Positions 22,302-30,600 of a stretch of 35,900 bases of DNA are shown here, one piece after another. The position numbers and the translations under genes were made by a program. The DNA comes from a virus. Every line of letters starts with the position of its first letter. Position 1 is the stretch's first letter. Under the pieces are notes generated by a model. The model was not told the DNA's origin, did not search any database, and was given only the letters and a program-made list of their open reading frames with translations. The stretch covers positions 1 to 35,900 of IMG/VR virus record IMGVR_UViG_3300025000_000270, one strand, 5' to 3'.

Positions 22302-24425
22302 ATGGCAAACGAAGTACCCTACAAATTATATGCAAAGGATTCTGGGTTTGGATTCCAAACACTAATGATAGCCCCAGGAACAAATACACCTTACGGAGCA
22401 AGAGAGGTTGATTTAAATACCTTCAAACAAATTTCAGAAGCAAGCCCACAGGCAAAATTCCAGTATCAAGAGTTTCTAAGAGACCCAACTCATAGTGGAG
22501 TTCTTGCTGCCGCAGAAAAAGGACAGACTGTTGGATCAGGATATTCAATGGGAGTAGACCCTCTCTCTGGACAATCTGGATGGGGAAAATGGGATGAGTT
22601 CAACGCACAGCAAGCCGCTAATGATGCCGCTGTTACTGCAGGAACAATGCGTAAAGAAGGTGTTCATTATGTAAGCACTGGATATACTCCCCCAACCCCT
22701 GAAAAGATTTCCGCAGACCTTTCTTCACAACTCAAAGGAACCTCTTATCAAGTACAGCCAGGAGATACACTATCCCAAATCGCAAAGAAAATGGGTGTTT
22801 CTGTTTCTGATATTTCAGGGTATCGTTCTGGTAATCCTAATCTTATTTATGCAGGGGAAACGCTCTCGATCAAACCGAAAGCACCAACAGCCCCAAGCAC
22901 TTCAACAAGTGTGGATTCATTGGGAACTGGAACAATGCCGAAACTTCCGACAGGTGGAACAACTACACCGAATTACGCATCAGTTATCGCAGGAATACCA
23001 ACTCCACAGACTCCCACAACGCCCACACAAGCCCCTACAGCAGCCGAAACCACTTCAAAGGGACTTATGGACAGAATAACTAGTGCATACGGAGAACTTA
23101 CTGGAAAGAGTGCTTTTGAACAGTCCCAAATGGAGCAGGCTGGAGTTCCACAACAGGAAAAAGATGTACAGGAATTGACAAATCAGTTAAACCAATTAAA
23201 AACAGAATCAGGTATAATCCCAATGCAAGCCCAAGAAGGAGCAACGGGCCGAGGCGTAACTGACGCAGGTATAGCACCGCTTACACAGGCACAACTTCGA
23301 CAGAACGCCATCAAGACCCTAACCGTATCAGCACAACTTCAAGCAAAGCAGGGCAATTTGACGTTAGCAAAAGACCAAGTAGACCGTGCAGTTTCAATGA
23401 AGTATGACGCTATCGAACAGGAGATCATGGCCAAGAAAGACCAGTTGGCTATTTTGGATAAATATGTTTTGACACCAGCGGAAACAAAGCGAAAGGAAGA
23501 GATGGAATTAGCTATTACACAAGCAGCCGAAAAAGCAAAGGAACTTAAAGTAACCGAAGCAGCATTTGAAAAATCACTAGCAGATTCCATTGCAAATGGT
23601 ATGCCTAATACTGCGGTTGCTTCCGCAAGAGCATTGTTTGAGGCAGGAAGAGAAGATGAAGCACGAATACAGATGGCAACCTATATGAAGGGAAGTCAGG
23701 AATCAACTGATGTGGCATTACAGCGATTACAGTTGGCCATTGAAAAGGCACAAGGAGGTGGAGAAGATAAAGTCCTTTCAGTAACAGAAGCCCAAGCACT
23801 CGGAGTTCCTATTGGAACAAAGATGTCACAGGTATCGGGAATCGTACCGCTTGGAAAGCCAACAGAGGGACAGTTTACTACCGCTAACTATGCCACTCGT
23901 CTCGAGCAGTCTAATCCAATAATCAGTGATTACAAACCGCTTTCAGATACAAAGTTCTTTGCAGCTCAAAAGGCAGAACAGGTTGGTGGAATTGCTAATC
24001 TATTGATTCCTGCAGCCGATCAAAACCTATTCCAAGCACAGCGTAACTTCTTAAACGCAACGCTTCGAAGGGAGTCTGGTGCAGTAATCAGCCCAACTGA
24101 ATTTGCTGATGGAGCAAGACAGTATTTCCCACAACCAGGAGATAATGAACAGGTACTTGCCCAAAAGAAAGCAAACAGAGATTTGGTCACTAGAAACTTT
24201 GTAGGAATGTCTGGTAATGCTTATGAGCAGTTGACTGGAAACAAGCCAACAACTGGAACAGATACCTCAGGAATGGAAAATGATATAAGAGCAGCAGTAA
24301 AAGATACAGCGAACGTAAAGAGTAGAGAGCAACTTATCCAAGACATCATGAAAGAATACAATGTATCTCAGGATATAGCAGCCTCAAAGGTCTACGGAAT
24401 ATGGACAGATAACACACAACGATAA
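22302..24425 (+). CDS. LysM-containing virion protein
   Basis: 707 aa. A LysM domain at residues 147-192 (YQVQPGDTLSQIAKKMGVSV, NPNLIYAGETLSI) binds peptidoglycan. A P/T-rich linker follows (residues 195-240), then a long helical part with AQLQAKQGNLTLAKDQVDRA and similar text. The size, location after the spike and helical body suit an internal or ejected virion protein that helps the phage cross the cell wall. No catalytic lytic motif is seen. Probably leaderless. Confidence 0.72.
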   Translation: MANEVPYKLYAKDSGFGFQTLMIAPGTNTPYGAREVDLNTFKQISEASPQAKFQYQEFLRDPTHSGVLAAAEKGQTVGSGYSMGVDPLSGQSGWGKWDEFNAQQAANDAAVTAGTMRKEGVHYVSTGYTPPTPEKISADLSSQLKGTSYQVQPGDTLSQIAKKMGVSVSDISGYRSGNPNLIYAGETLSIKPKAPTAPSTSTSVDSLGTGTMPKLPTGGTTTPNYASVIAGIPTPQTPTTPTQAPTAAETTSKGLMDRITSAYGELTGKSAFEQSQMEQAGVPQQEKDVQELTNQLNQLKTESGIIPMQAQEGATGRGVTDAGIAPLTQAQLRQNAIKTLTVSAQLQAKQGNLTLAKDQVDRAVSMKYDAIEQEIMAKKDQLAILDKYVLTPAETKRKEEMELAITQAAEKAKELKVTEAAFEKSLADSIANGMPNTAVASARALFEAGREDEARIQMATYMKGSQESTDVALQRLQLAIEKAQGGGEDKVLSVTEAQALGVPIGTKMSQVSGIVPLGKPTEGQFTTANYATRLEQSNPIISDYKPLSDTKFFAAQKAEQVGGIANLLIPAADQNLFQAQRNFLNATLRRESGAVISPTEFADGARQYFPQPGDNEQVLAQKKANRDLVTRNFVGMSGNAYEQLTGNKPTTGTDTSGMENDIRAAVKDTANVKSREQLIQDIMKEYNVSQDIAASKVYGIWTDNTQR

Positions 24426-24426
24426 T

Positions 24427-26028
24427 ATGGCACTATACGAAAACGGAAAGTATAAGTACGCACAGCAAACACAGCCAGAAAAGAAGGGACTGCTCGAATC
24501 AATCGGGCAGTTTGGCGTGGGAGCATTAAAGGGTTTAGGGTCAACTGTATATGGTGCGGCTAAACTTGGAGAGAAGATAGGCGAAGCAGTTTTGCCTCAA
24601 TCATTGGAAAAGTTTGGCCCACAAGTTGGAGAGAAGCCTAGCATATTAGAACCACAAGGAACAGCGCAAAAGGCAGGCTTTGGAACTGAGCAGATTGCAG
24701 AATGGTTTGTCCCTGCTGGAGCATTTGTAAAAGGTGTAAGTAAAGCTGACAAGGCAATACAAGCAAGCAAGGTAGGCATGAAACTCGCAGAAGGAGGGAA
24801 GATTGCAAAAACAGCCCTAACTACTGCACGAGTTGGCGCAAAGGCTGGCATTAGTGCTTCCGAGGGTGCTTTTGGAACAGCAATACAGTCTGGTGGAGAT
24901 ATAGACGAGATGAGAAAGTCCGCAATGTTTGCAGGTGCTATTCCAATCGTAGGAAAAGGATTAAGTGTATTAAAGAATGTCACCGTAGGAGGAACAAGCG
25001 CAGCACGATCACTAGCAACAGGAGTTCCCAAAGATGTATTTGCACGAGCAAAAGCAAATCCACAAATGATTGACGATGCACTAAAACACATAGAGGAAAA
25101 TCCAAATCAACCGCTATATGGTCTAGTAACAGCAGTCAGCAATAAATTAACTGGATTAAAAGAAACCGCCCGACAGACCTATGACAATGCTATAGAAGCG
25201 GCCCGAACAAATTACCCAGGAACTACCTTTAATCTTGATAATAAAATATCAGAATTAAATAATACCCTAAATAAATTTAACATCGGTATTTCACAAGTAA
25301 GGGACAAGGCTGGAAAAATTGGTCAAGCAGTTGTAAAACCAACAACTCGAACAACCCCGTATACAGAGCAAGAGATTTCCTCAATCAATAATCTTGTTCA
25401 AAAGATGCGAGTCAAAGATATGTCAGTAGACGAACTTGCAGACTTCCAGCGATCGGCACAGACATTTCTTGCAGACGCAATAAACCGAGACAATAAGAAA
25501 ATGATAGCTCTAGGAGCAGCTTTAGTAGAAGATAGTGTTAAATTCGTCAATGCCGCTTTGCCAGACTTAAAGACAGCAAATACGCTCTACTCGAACTATT
25601 ATAAAGCACTTGAAAGTGGCGGTAATAAAATTATAGATAATTCGGGAAATATAAAACCAACAGCAGAACAGTTCTTGTCAAATCTCCAAAACCTCAACAA
25701 AGGAGAGCAACGAGAAGCATTAAAACTACTCGAAGATGCAACTGGTATCCCTATCGCCGATAGTGTTCTTATAAATAAAGATGCCCAGAAATTGAGTAAT
25801 CTTTTCCCTGCTACTGGAAGCAGGACGCAGGACATCATAAGGGCAATGGGTATTTCTGGTATTGGTGTTGCTGGTGGTGGATTGATGACTGGAGGAGCTG
25901 CTGCTGCTTTCTCTTCCCCTAAAATCCAAGGAAGAATCGCGATAGAAGCCGCAAAAATTAGTAAGAAGTTCCCAACACTTCCACCGGAGGTAAAGGAGTT
26001 TATAAATCTTGTAACAACAGCAAAATAA
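24427..26028 (+). CDS. Putative ejection/internal virion protein
   Basis: 533 aa. Hydrophobic alanine and glycine-rich segments alternate with helices (GVGALKGLGSTVYGAAKLGE, KTALTTARVGAKAGISASEG, and GISGIGVAGGGLMTGGAAAA near the C-terminus). Proteins of this composition are typical of the internal or ejected cores of short-tailed phages. It starts one base after the LysM gene. No motif gives a precise family. Confidence 0.6.
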   Translation: MALYENGKYKYAQQTQPEKKGLLESIGQFGVGALKGLGSTVYGAAKLGEKIGEAVLPQSLEKFGPQVGEKPSILEPQGTAQKAGFGTEQIAEWFVPAGAFVKGVSKADKAIQASKVGMKLAEGGKIAKTALTTARVGAKAGISASEGAFGTAIQSGGDIDEMRKSAMFAGAIPIVGKGLSVLKNVTVGGTSAARSLATGVPKDVFARAKANPQMIDDALKHIEENPNQPLYGLVTAVSNKLTGLKETARQTYDNAIEAARTNYPGTTFNLDNKISELNNTLNKFNIGISQVRDKAGKIGQAVVKPTTRTTPYTEQEISSINNLVQKMRVKDMSVDELADFQRSAQTFLADAINRDNKKMIALGAALVEDSVKFVNAALPDLKTANTLYSNYYKALESGGNKIIDNSGNIKPTAEQFLSNLQNLNKGEQREALKLLEDATGIPIADSVLINKDAQKLSNLFPATGSRTQDIIRAMGISGIGVAGGGLMTGGAAAAFSSPKIQGRIAIEAAKISKKFPTLPPEVKEFINLVTTAK

Positions 26029-26037
26029 TCACTCCCC

Positions 26038-26087
26038 TCCCCTATCCCCTACTGAAAAATCAAGTATTTATACAGTGGGGGAGGGGA
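26038..26087 (+). promoter_or_regulatory. Shine-Dalgarno-sequestering hairpin
   Basis: TCCCC (26038-26042) pairs with GGGGA (26083-26087), CCCC (26046-26049) with GGGG (26077-26080), and ACTG (26051-26054) with CAGT (26073-26076), around an 18-base loop. The 3' arm holds GGGGGAGGGG, the only evident Shine-Dalgarno of the gene at 26096. Opening this stem would expose it. Confidence 0.65.
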
Positions 26088-26095
26088 CTACTCCT

Positions 26096-28453
26096 ATGGA
26101 AAACCTAAAAAAACTCATAACCCTCAAAGACGACCCTGCACTTGCTATCCATGACGAACTAACGGAAGCCAATGCCCATTTATCGGCCATAGAGGCCTCT
26201 GTGAGCGAAGATAAAACTATAAAGGTAGAAGTTATCAACCAGCAGGAAATTGACCCTATAAACCTCACTCCCCTTACGGAAGAGGTTGCTTCTGTCCGTG
26301 AAGAGTTGTTGAACACTATTAGAACGATAGAGGGTATTGGTAAGGTTTCGGACATCAAAGGAATAGACCTATCCCCTATCGCTTCTATCCTCAAAGAAAT
26401 TGCCTCAAAGGAGCAGAAAATAGACCTTTTAGAACTCAAGGTTATCTCGAAGAACTTATCTGATCTTCTTTATCTTTCCCAAAGCCTCGCACTCGAAGAA
26501 AAACCAGGAATACAAGACAACCACAAGGAAATGATGATGGATATCTTAAACCTCATCAATGACAATCTTGTGGCCATTGAAATACCAGAGTTTGACTATG
26601 AGCGGATAGTTGAGGCGATCAGAAATATAAAGATAGTTTCTGGTGGAGGGGGGATAGGGGCATTGAACCAGGCACTTGAAACAAATGTGCATACAGAAAA
26701 TGTAGAAGTCCGCACATTTCAGGAAAATCATATTTGCACAGACAACACAACAACCACCCCGCTCGGCTCAAATGCAACATTTACGGGAGCGTGGCAGGAC
26801 TGTCTAAATTATCAGGAGGTGAATGTTTCGATTATTGCCGATCAGGATTCCGCAGTAAACGGCCTCGTTTTTCAATGGTCTGCGGATGGGGTAAACATCG
26901 GTGATACCGACTCGTACTCCTACTATACGGCAAGTGGTGGTACAAACTATACCCCAAACCCATCTTTTCGATATATTCGCATGGTTTATACAAATGGTTC
27001 TGTTGCACAGGGGTCGTTTTCATTACAAACAATTCTAAGGCGTGCGGCTACGGGTGGTTCGTTTCACAGGATAGACTCGACCCTCAAAGATGATAGCGAC
27101 GGTAGACTTCGTATCGTTGTTCCGAAATTAAGAACTGCGCAGAACAATTATATATCACAAAGTGCCACAAATCTTGGCAACACAAAGGTATCTTTGGAAG
27201 AACTTGAGAGTGGCATCAGCGTAAATAGTAATTCGCAATTAAAAGTAACACAATACGATAGCATCGGAAACGAAAAGAGTAATCCGTACACGGCATTTGG
27301 CGACCTTCGCACCGCAGAATTATCTCCTCTCATCCAGTTTAGTTTTGAGTATACCGTTGACAATACAGAACTTACCGCCTCGGTAGTTTCTGGAAGTGGA
27401 GCGGTAACACAGGCAGATGCAATGGCTATCGCTACTACGGGAACAACCACCGCCAGTATTGCAAAAATGATATGTAAGCAACACGCACGCTATCGTGCCG
27501 GACTTGGCGGACTAATGCGCTTCACTGCATTATTTACTACAGGGGTGGCAAGCACATCACAATGGGTTGGTCTTTTGGGCGCAGCGGGTTCAAGTGCCGA
27601 TTTCAAAGACGGCTTTGCTGTCGGATACAACGGAGCGACATTTGGTATCGCGCGTTTTAAGAATGACTCGCTGACCTTCACTGCCCTTGCTGATTGTGAT
27701 GACCCGCTCGACGGAACAGGAAGAAGCGGAATAACGCTTGATACAACGAAACTAAATGTCTTTGGGATAAATTATCAATATCTCGGAGCTGGTGCAATAC
27801 GTTTTTACGTTGAAGATGGTGATGGGTATTTCCACGAATTTCATAAAATTGATTATTCTGGACTCAATACAACCCCATCTGTTTATAATCCAAACTTTCA
27901 TCTTGCGATGTATGCAAACAACAAGGCAACTACGTCAAACCTTGTCGTGAAGTCTGCAAGCATGGCATATTTTGTCGAAGGAAAGACGGGTGAAATAGAG
28001 ACGCAGCAATTTGTTACCGAAACAGGACGACGTCAAAAGACTGCTGTTACCACAGAAATTGCATTATTCACAATAAGAAATAGGAGCACATATGCTAGCA
28101 AGGCAAATCTTATTTCAGTAAAACCGATTCGATTAAGCCTTGGGATAGACGCAAACGCAGTAACAAATCTTGGACAGTTCAGGCTGGTTAAAAATACAAC
28201 ACTTGGAGGTACGCCGTCATATTCGGATATAGACACAGCAAACAGTCTCATAGAAATAGATACAGCAGGAACGACACTCACTGGTGGGACAAATCTTATC
28301 ACGGGCGACCTTGCTGGGCAGAACGACAAAAATATAGAAAATATCTCCGACTATGATATTTACCTACATCCAGGCGAATCGATAACGCTGGCAGTACAAT
28401 CAGCAACATCAGCAACATTTAATGGAAGTATTGCGTGGAAAGAATTATTTTAA
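26096..28453 (+). CDS. Large tail or surface-binding virion protein
   Basis: 785 aa from ATG 26096; a GTG at 26075 in frame would start inside the Shine-Dalgarno hairpin and is rejected. The first 170 residues are acidic helices (coiled-coil-like). The remainder is beta-rich with cysteine (NATFTGAWQDCLNYQEVNVS), and VFQWSADGVNIGDTDSYSYY resembles surface-binding jelly-roll domains. It may be an adhesin or baseplate-type protein. No family firmly recognised. Confidence 0.6.
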   Translation: MENLKKLITLKDDPALAIHDELTEANAHLSAIEASVSEDKTIKVEVINQQEIDPINLTPLTEEVASVREELLNTIRTIEGIGKVSDIKGIDLSPIASILKEIASKEQKIDLLELKVISKNLSDLLYLSQSLALEEKPGIQDNHKEMMMDILNLINDNLVAIEIPEFDYERIVEAIRNIKIVSGGGGIGALNQALETNVHTENVEVRTFQENHICTDNTTTTPLGSNATFTGAWQDCLNYQEVNVSIIADQDSAVNGLVFQWSADGVNIGDTDSYSYYTASGGTNYTPNPSFRYIRMVYTNGSVAQGSFSLQTILRRAATGGSFHRIDSTLKDDSDGRLRIVVPKLRTAQNNYISQSATNLGNTKVSLEELESGISVNSNSQLKVTQYDSIGNEKSNPYTAFGDLRTAELSPLIQFSFEYTVDNTELTASVVSGSGAVTQADAMAIATTGTTTASIAKMICKQHARYRAGLGGLMRFTALFTTGVASTSQWVGLLGAAGSSADFKDGFAVGYNGATFGIARFKNDSLTFTALADCDDPLDGTGRSGITLDTTKLNVFGINYQYLGAGAIRFYVEDGDGYFHEFHKIDYSGLNTTPSVYNPNFHLAMYANNKATTSNLVVKSASMAYFVEGKTGEIETQQFVTETGRRQKTAVTTEIALFTIRNRSTYASKANLISVKPIRLSLGIDANAVTNLGQFRLVKNTTLGGTPSYSDIDTANSLIEIDTAGTTLTGGTNLITGDLAGQNDKNIENISDYDIYLHPGESITLAVQSATSATFNGSIAWKELF

Positions 28454-29528
28454 TGTAATACATAAGTTGCCAATCACCACAAAAAGATACATGGAAAAAT
28501 ACATACTCGGTGAAAAATTAAACGGGCTAACATTTCTTCAAGGCTACAAAGATAACCCATATCTGTATGTCTTTTTGGGGATAAATGGACATCAAGGAAT
28601 TGATTTAAGTCGTGCAGATGGCGATCCTATTCCTGCTTATTATTCTGGCACAATCATATACATTCAAAATGATGCGATAGTATATTTGACCGACCCCGAT
28701 GAGAATAAATTATGTCTTGAAATTACCATAGCCCATGGAAAGAATTATCGTTTCAAGGTAGGTGATAGAATAGAAAAAGGACAGATCATTTGCGATCAAA
28801 GTACTTCCGGCCCGTCTATAGGTTGGGGCGAAGAAGACTTTGACCGTATCGCATGGAGCCACGAACACCTAGCGATCCGCAAAGCAAAACGAGTAGACGC
28901 AAAAGTACAGCAAAAACTAATATGGAATTGGAGAGATTTTAGCCCGATAAATTATGTAATCCTCAACGAAGACAACGGCATGGACGGGTTTATCAATCCG
29001 AATGATTATAATCATCGGCTTATCTATCATTTTGCAAAGGCGATTGACCGCAAAGAAGATTCAAAAGTTGATTATGCAAAAGGAAATAATCCAGGGAATG
29101 TGCGCAGCATCGGAGGGAGTTTTATAACGTTCAAAACATATGACGAAGGATTTTTGTATTTGATGAACTACATTGAGCGCGCGATCACAGGACGACACGC
29201 AGCATATCTGAAATACGGACATAGGATGACAGTGCTAGAATTTTTTAAGACATATGCGCCAAAGGAAGACGGGAATGACCCTGTAAAATACGCTCAAGAT
29301 GTGGTACAATGGATAGGACTAAAAGGAATAGATCAACCCATGTCGGATTTCCTTTTGACGGAGATCCAGTATCTTCAGAAGTATTACAATTTATCTTCTG
29401 GGTTGGTTCCACACATCAAAGAAAAAACAACATCAGTTGAACAGGAAAAGGTCGAGGATTTACGAGTGGCAATGAATCCACTCACAAGAATGGTTTTATA
29501 TTTATTCAATAAATATTTTAGACAATGA
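28422..29528 (+). CDS. Two-domain lysin: M23 peptidase plus glucosaminidase-like domain
   Basis: 368 aa from ATG 28422, which overlaps the previous gene by 32 bases; ATG 28491 is an alternative that removes 23 residues. The M23/LytM metallopeptidase is marked by H57-x3-D61 (GHQGIDLS) and H147-x-H149 (SHEHLAI). The second domain at about 220-330 starts GNNPGNVRS and continues with the F-KTYDEGFLYLMNYIE pattern of phage muramidase or glucosaminidase-like proteins. It would cut both peptide bridges and glycan strands. The adjacent holin-like gene supports lysis. Confidence 0.82.
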   Translation: MEVLRGKNYFNVIHKLPITTKRYMEKYILGEKLNGLTFLQGYKDNPYLYVFLGINGHQGIDLSRADGDPIPAYYSGTIIYIQNDAIVYLTDPDENKLCLEITIAHGKNYRFKVGDRIEKGQIICDQSTSGPSIGWGEEDFDRIAWSHEHLAIRKAKRVDAKVQQKLIWNWRDFSPINYVILNEDNGMDGFINPNDYNHRLIYHFAKAIDRKEDSKVDYAKGNNPGNVRSIGGSFITFKTYDEGFLYLMNYIERAITGRHAAYLKYGHRMTVLEFFKTYAPKEDGNDPVKYAQDVVQWIGLKGIDQPMSDFLLTEIQYLQKYYNLSSGLVPHIKEKTTSVEQEKVEDLRVAMNPLTRMVLYLFNKYFRQ

Positions 29529-29755
29529 ACAAACAATGGTATCAGTCATCAGTTAATCCCGAACAGTTGTCATGGACTGTCGGAGGGTTCTCGGTTCTCG
29601 GTATTGCACAGGCTATTACGCTTGTATCAGGAATGGCAGGGTATCCCGTCAGTGAGTCAGAAGTAGAAATGATCATCGTCGCAATCCTTACAGGTATCGG
29701 CGCGATCACAACAGTAGTAGGAATGATTAGAAAAGCAGTTGTTAGTTTTAAGTGA
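29525..29755 (+). CDS. Holin-like membrane protein
   Basis: 76 aa. Two membrane helices (SWTVGGFSVLGIAQAITLVS and VAILTGIGAITTVVGMI) joined by a short acidic linker (PVSESEVEM), with a basic end. The size and the overlap with the lysin gene (ATGA) are those of a phage holin or a similar lysis-associated protein. No closer match is claimed. Confidence 0.75.
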   Translation: MNKQWYQSSVNPEQLSWTVGGFSVLGIAQAITLVSGMAGYPVSESEVEMIIVAILTGIGAITTVVGMIRKAVVSFK

Positions 29756-29757
29756 TT

Positions 29758-29787
29758 CAATTGGGCGGGTTATGCCCTCCCAAATTG
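29758..29787 (+). terminator. Stem-loop after the lysis genes, probable terminator
   Basis: CAATT-GGG-C-GGG (29758-29769) pairs with CCC-T-CCC-A-AATTG (29775-29787) around TTATG. There is one mismatch and one bulge. Only a weak T-stretch follows, so termination may be partial. The next promoter-like TATAAT is at 29837. Confidence 0.5.
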
Positions 29788-29836
29788 GCTCATTTATAGC
29801 AAAATATCGCCGAGATGATAGAATAGTAGTCTAACG

Positions 29837-29842
29837 TATAAT
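29837..29842 (+). promoter_or_regulatory. -10 box of a possible promoter
   Basis: TATAAT (29837-29842) with a weak -35 (GATGAT) at suitable distance. The likely start near 29849 precedes a Shine-Dalgarno AAAGGAGG (29869-29876) and the ATG at 29881. Confidence 0.4.
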
Positions 29843-29880
29843 AACCGCTCACAGGCCCACAGGGAGCCAAAGGAGGCATC

Positions 29881-30051
29881 ATGAACGCCGTATGGATGAG
29901 GACTGGTCTCGTAGCAAATGGGAATAATCCCGTAAAACAACGTTGGACTTGTTTCAAGTGCAAAAACGGAACGACAATCAAAGAGGATTGCCACATTACG
30001 ACAGGCTTGAATGAAGAGCCGGGGGAGGACTCTTGCAAAAAATCCTCTTAA
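29881..30051 (+). CDS. Small cysteine-rich protein with a strong Shine-Dalgarno
   Basis: 56 aa. WTCFKCKNGT, DCHI and SCKKSS give four cysteines. The AAAGGAGG four bases before the ATG is the strongest ribosome-binding site in the window, in contrast to most genes. It overlaps the next reading frame by 19 bases. Confidence 0.65.
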   Translation: MNAVWMRTGLVANGNNPVKQRWTCFKCKNGTTIKEDCHITTGLNEEPGEDSCKKSS

Positions 30052-30197
30052 AACGTTGCACCCGTTGTGGGAAATTCCTCAAACAATCCAATTGGATTAT
30101 TCCAAGAGTCGATCAGTATATCGAAATATGTAAACTGATCGGTCAGGGGATCATCGTAATCGAAGATTCATTGTGCGATAAACATCAAGAGGTCTAG
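30033..30197 (+). CDS. Small zinc-binding protein starting with TTG
   Basis: 54 aa with the start TTG at 30033, preceded by GGGGGAGG four bases upstream. KRCTRCGKFLKQSNW then ICKLIGQGIIVI and SLCDKH provide paired cysteines of a zinc-binding type common in phages. Overlaps the preceding gene. An unusual start, but the strong Shine-Dalgarno supports it. Confidence 0.6.
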   Translation: MQKILLKRCTRCGKFLKQSNWIIPRVDQYIEICKLIGQGIIVIEDSLCDKHQEV

Positions 30198-30210
30198 TGC
30201 CTCTTTTTTT
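30187..30210 (+). terminator. Rho-independent terminator
   Basis: AAGAGG (30187-30192) pairs with CCTCTT (30200-30205) around TCTAGTG, followed by TTTTTTT. The stop codon of the zinc protein lies inside the loop. This ends the 29881-30197 transcript. Confidence 0.85.
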
Positions 30211-30222
30211 CGTTTATAAAAA

Positions 30223-30255
30223 AGAAGCCCCCGACTTATTTTTTGGAAGGCTTCT
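30223..30255 (-). terminator. Reverse-strand terminator-like hairpin
   Basis: AGAAGCC (30223-30229) pairs with GGCTTCT (30249-30255). Read on the minus strand it is followed by TTTTTAT. No minus-strand gene is seen, so it may guard against antisense transcription or be chance. Confidence 0.4.
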
Positions 30256-30322
30256 ACAAGTTGCGCGATTTGTTTTATTACTCTCTATGAAATTATAACG
30301 ATAGATTGTCAAGTTGTTACAC

Positions 30323-30331
30323 TTATCCACA
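30323..30331. promoter_or_regulatory. Perfect DnaA box
   Basis: TTATCCACA matches the bacterial DnaA consensus exactly. It lies in the 480-bp gene-free interval, next to an AT-rich region and the 17-pair stem. This is suggestive of an origin-associated site, though a single 9-mer can occur by chance. Confidence 0.5.
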
Positions 30332-30360
30332 TTGTATTAAAAATATACGCATGATAAAAT
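30332..30360 (+). promoter_or_regulatory. Candidate promoter of the 30367 RNA
   Basis: TTGTAT (30332-30337), 17 bases, TAAAAT (30355-30360). It shares its first base region with the DnaA box, so DnaA binding could affect it. Confidence 0.45.
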
Positions 30361-30366
30361 TATGTT

Positions 30367-30585
30367 AGTAGCATGTCAATCCAAATTAAATATCGAGCGG
30401 AACCTAACCGGCCACGATAACGCCGCGCACCTTATGAAGTGAAAGTCGACCTTTCTGTTTCAATCCTCACGATATGCGAGTGAACAATCTCGATATTTAA
30501 TTTGGGCAGAGATACCCACGCATCACGCAAGAAATACTTAACAGTATTTGATACAAAATTACTTGACTCACGTCAAGTTTTTTTG
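30367..30585 (+). ncRNA. Candidate stand-alone structured RNA gene
   Basis: The interval has no credible ORF but a promoter-like start and a terminator-like end (30561-30585). Its main structure is a perfect 17-pair stem, 30381-30397 with 30489-30505 (CCAAATTAAATATCGAG and its complement). Inside are CGGC/GCCG (about 30409-30424), GAAAG/CTTTC around TCGAC, and TCAC/GTGA. AAATACT/AGTATTT (30532-30538 with 30543-30549) adds a hairpin downstream. The inner bases are more GC-rich than the surroundings. A DNA-level origin or cruciform role is an alternative. Confidence 0.6.
30561..30584 (+). terminator. Terminator-like repeat overlapping the next promoter
   Basis: ACTTGAC (30561-30567), loop TCAC, GTCAAGT (30572-30578), then TTTTTTT. 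It could end the 30367 RNA. It also covers the -35 box TTGACT (30563-30568), so it may act as an operator instead. Confidence 0.6.
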
Positions 30586-30592
30586 TTATAAT
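30563..30592 (+). promoter_or_regulatory. Promoter of the second HNH gene
   Basis: TTGACT (30563-30568), 18 bases, TATAAT (30587-30592). The start is expected near 30599, two bases before the pseudoknot begins at 30601. The -35 lies within an inverted repeat. Confidence 0.8.
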
Positions 30593-30600
30593 ATTATTAA

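Noticed and set aside
26075-26095. GTG start adding seven residues to the 785-aa gene
   Set aside because: It lies within the G-rich Shine-Dalgarno of the better ATG at 26096.
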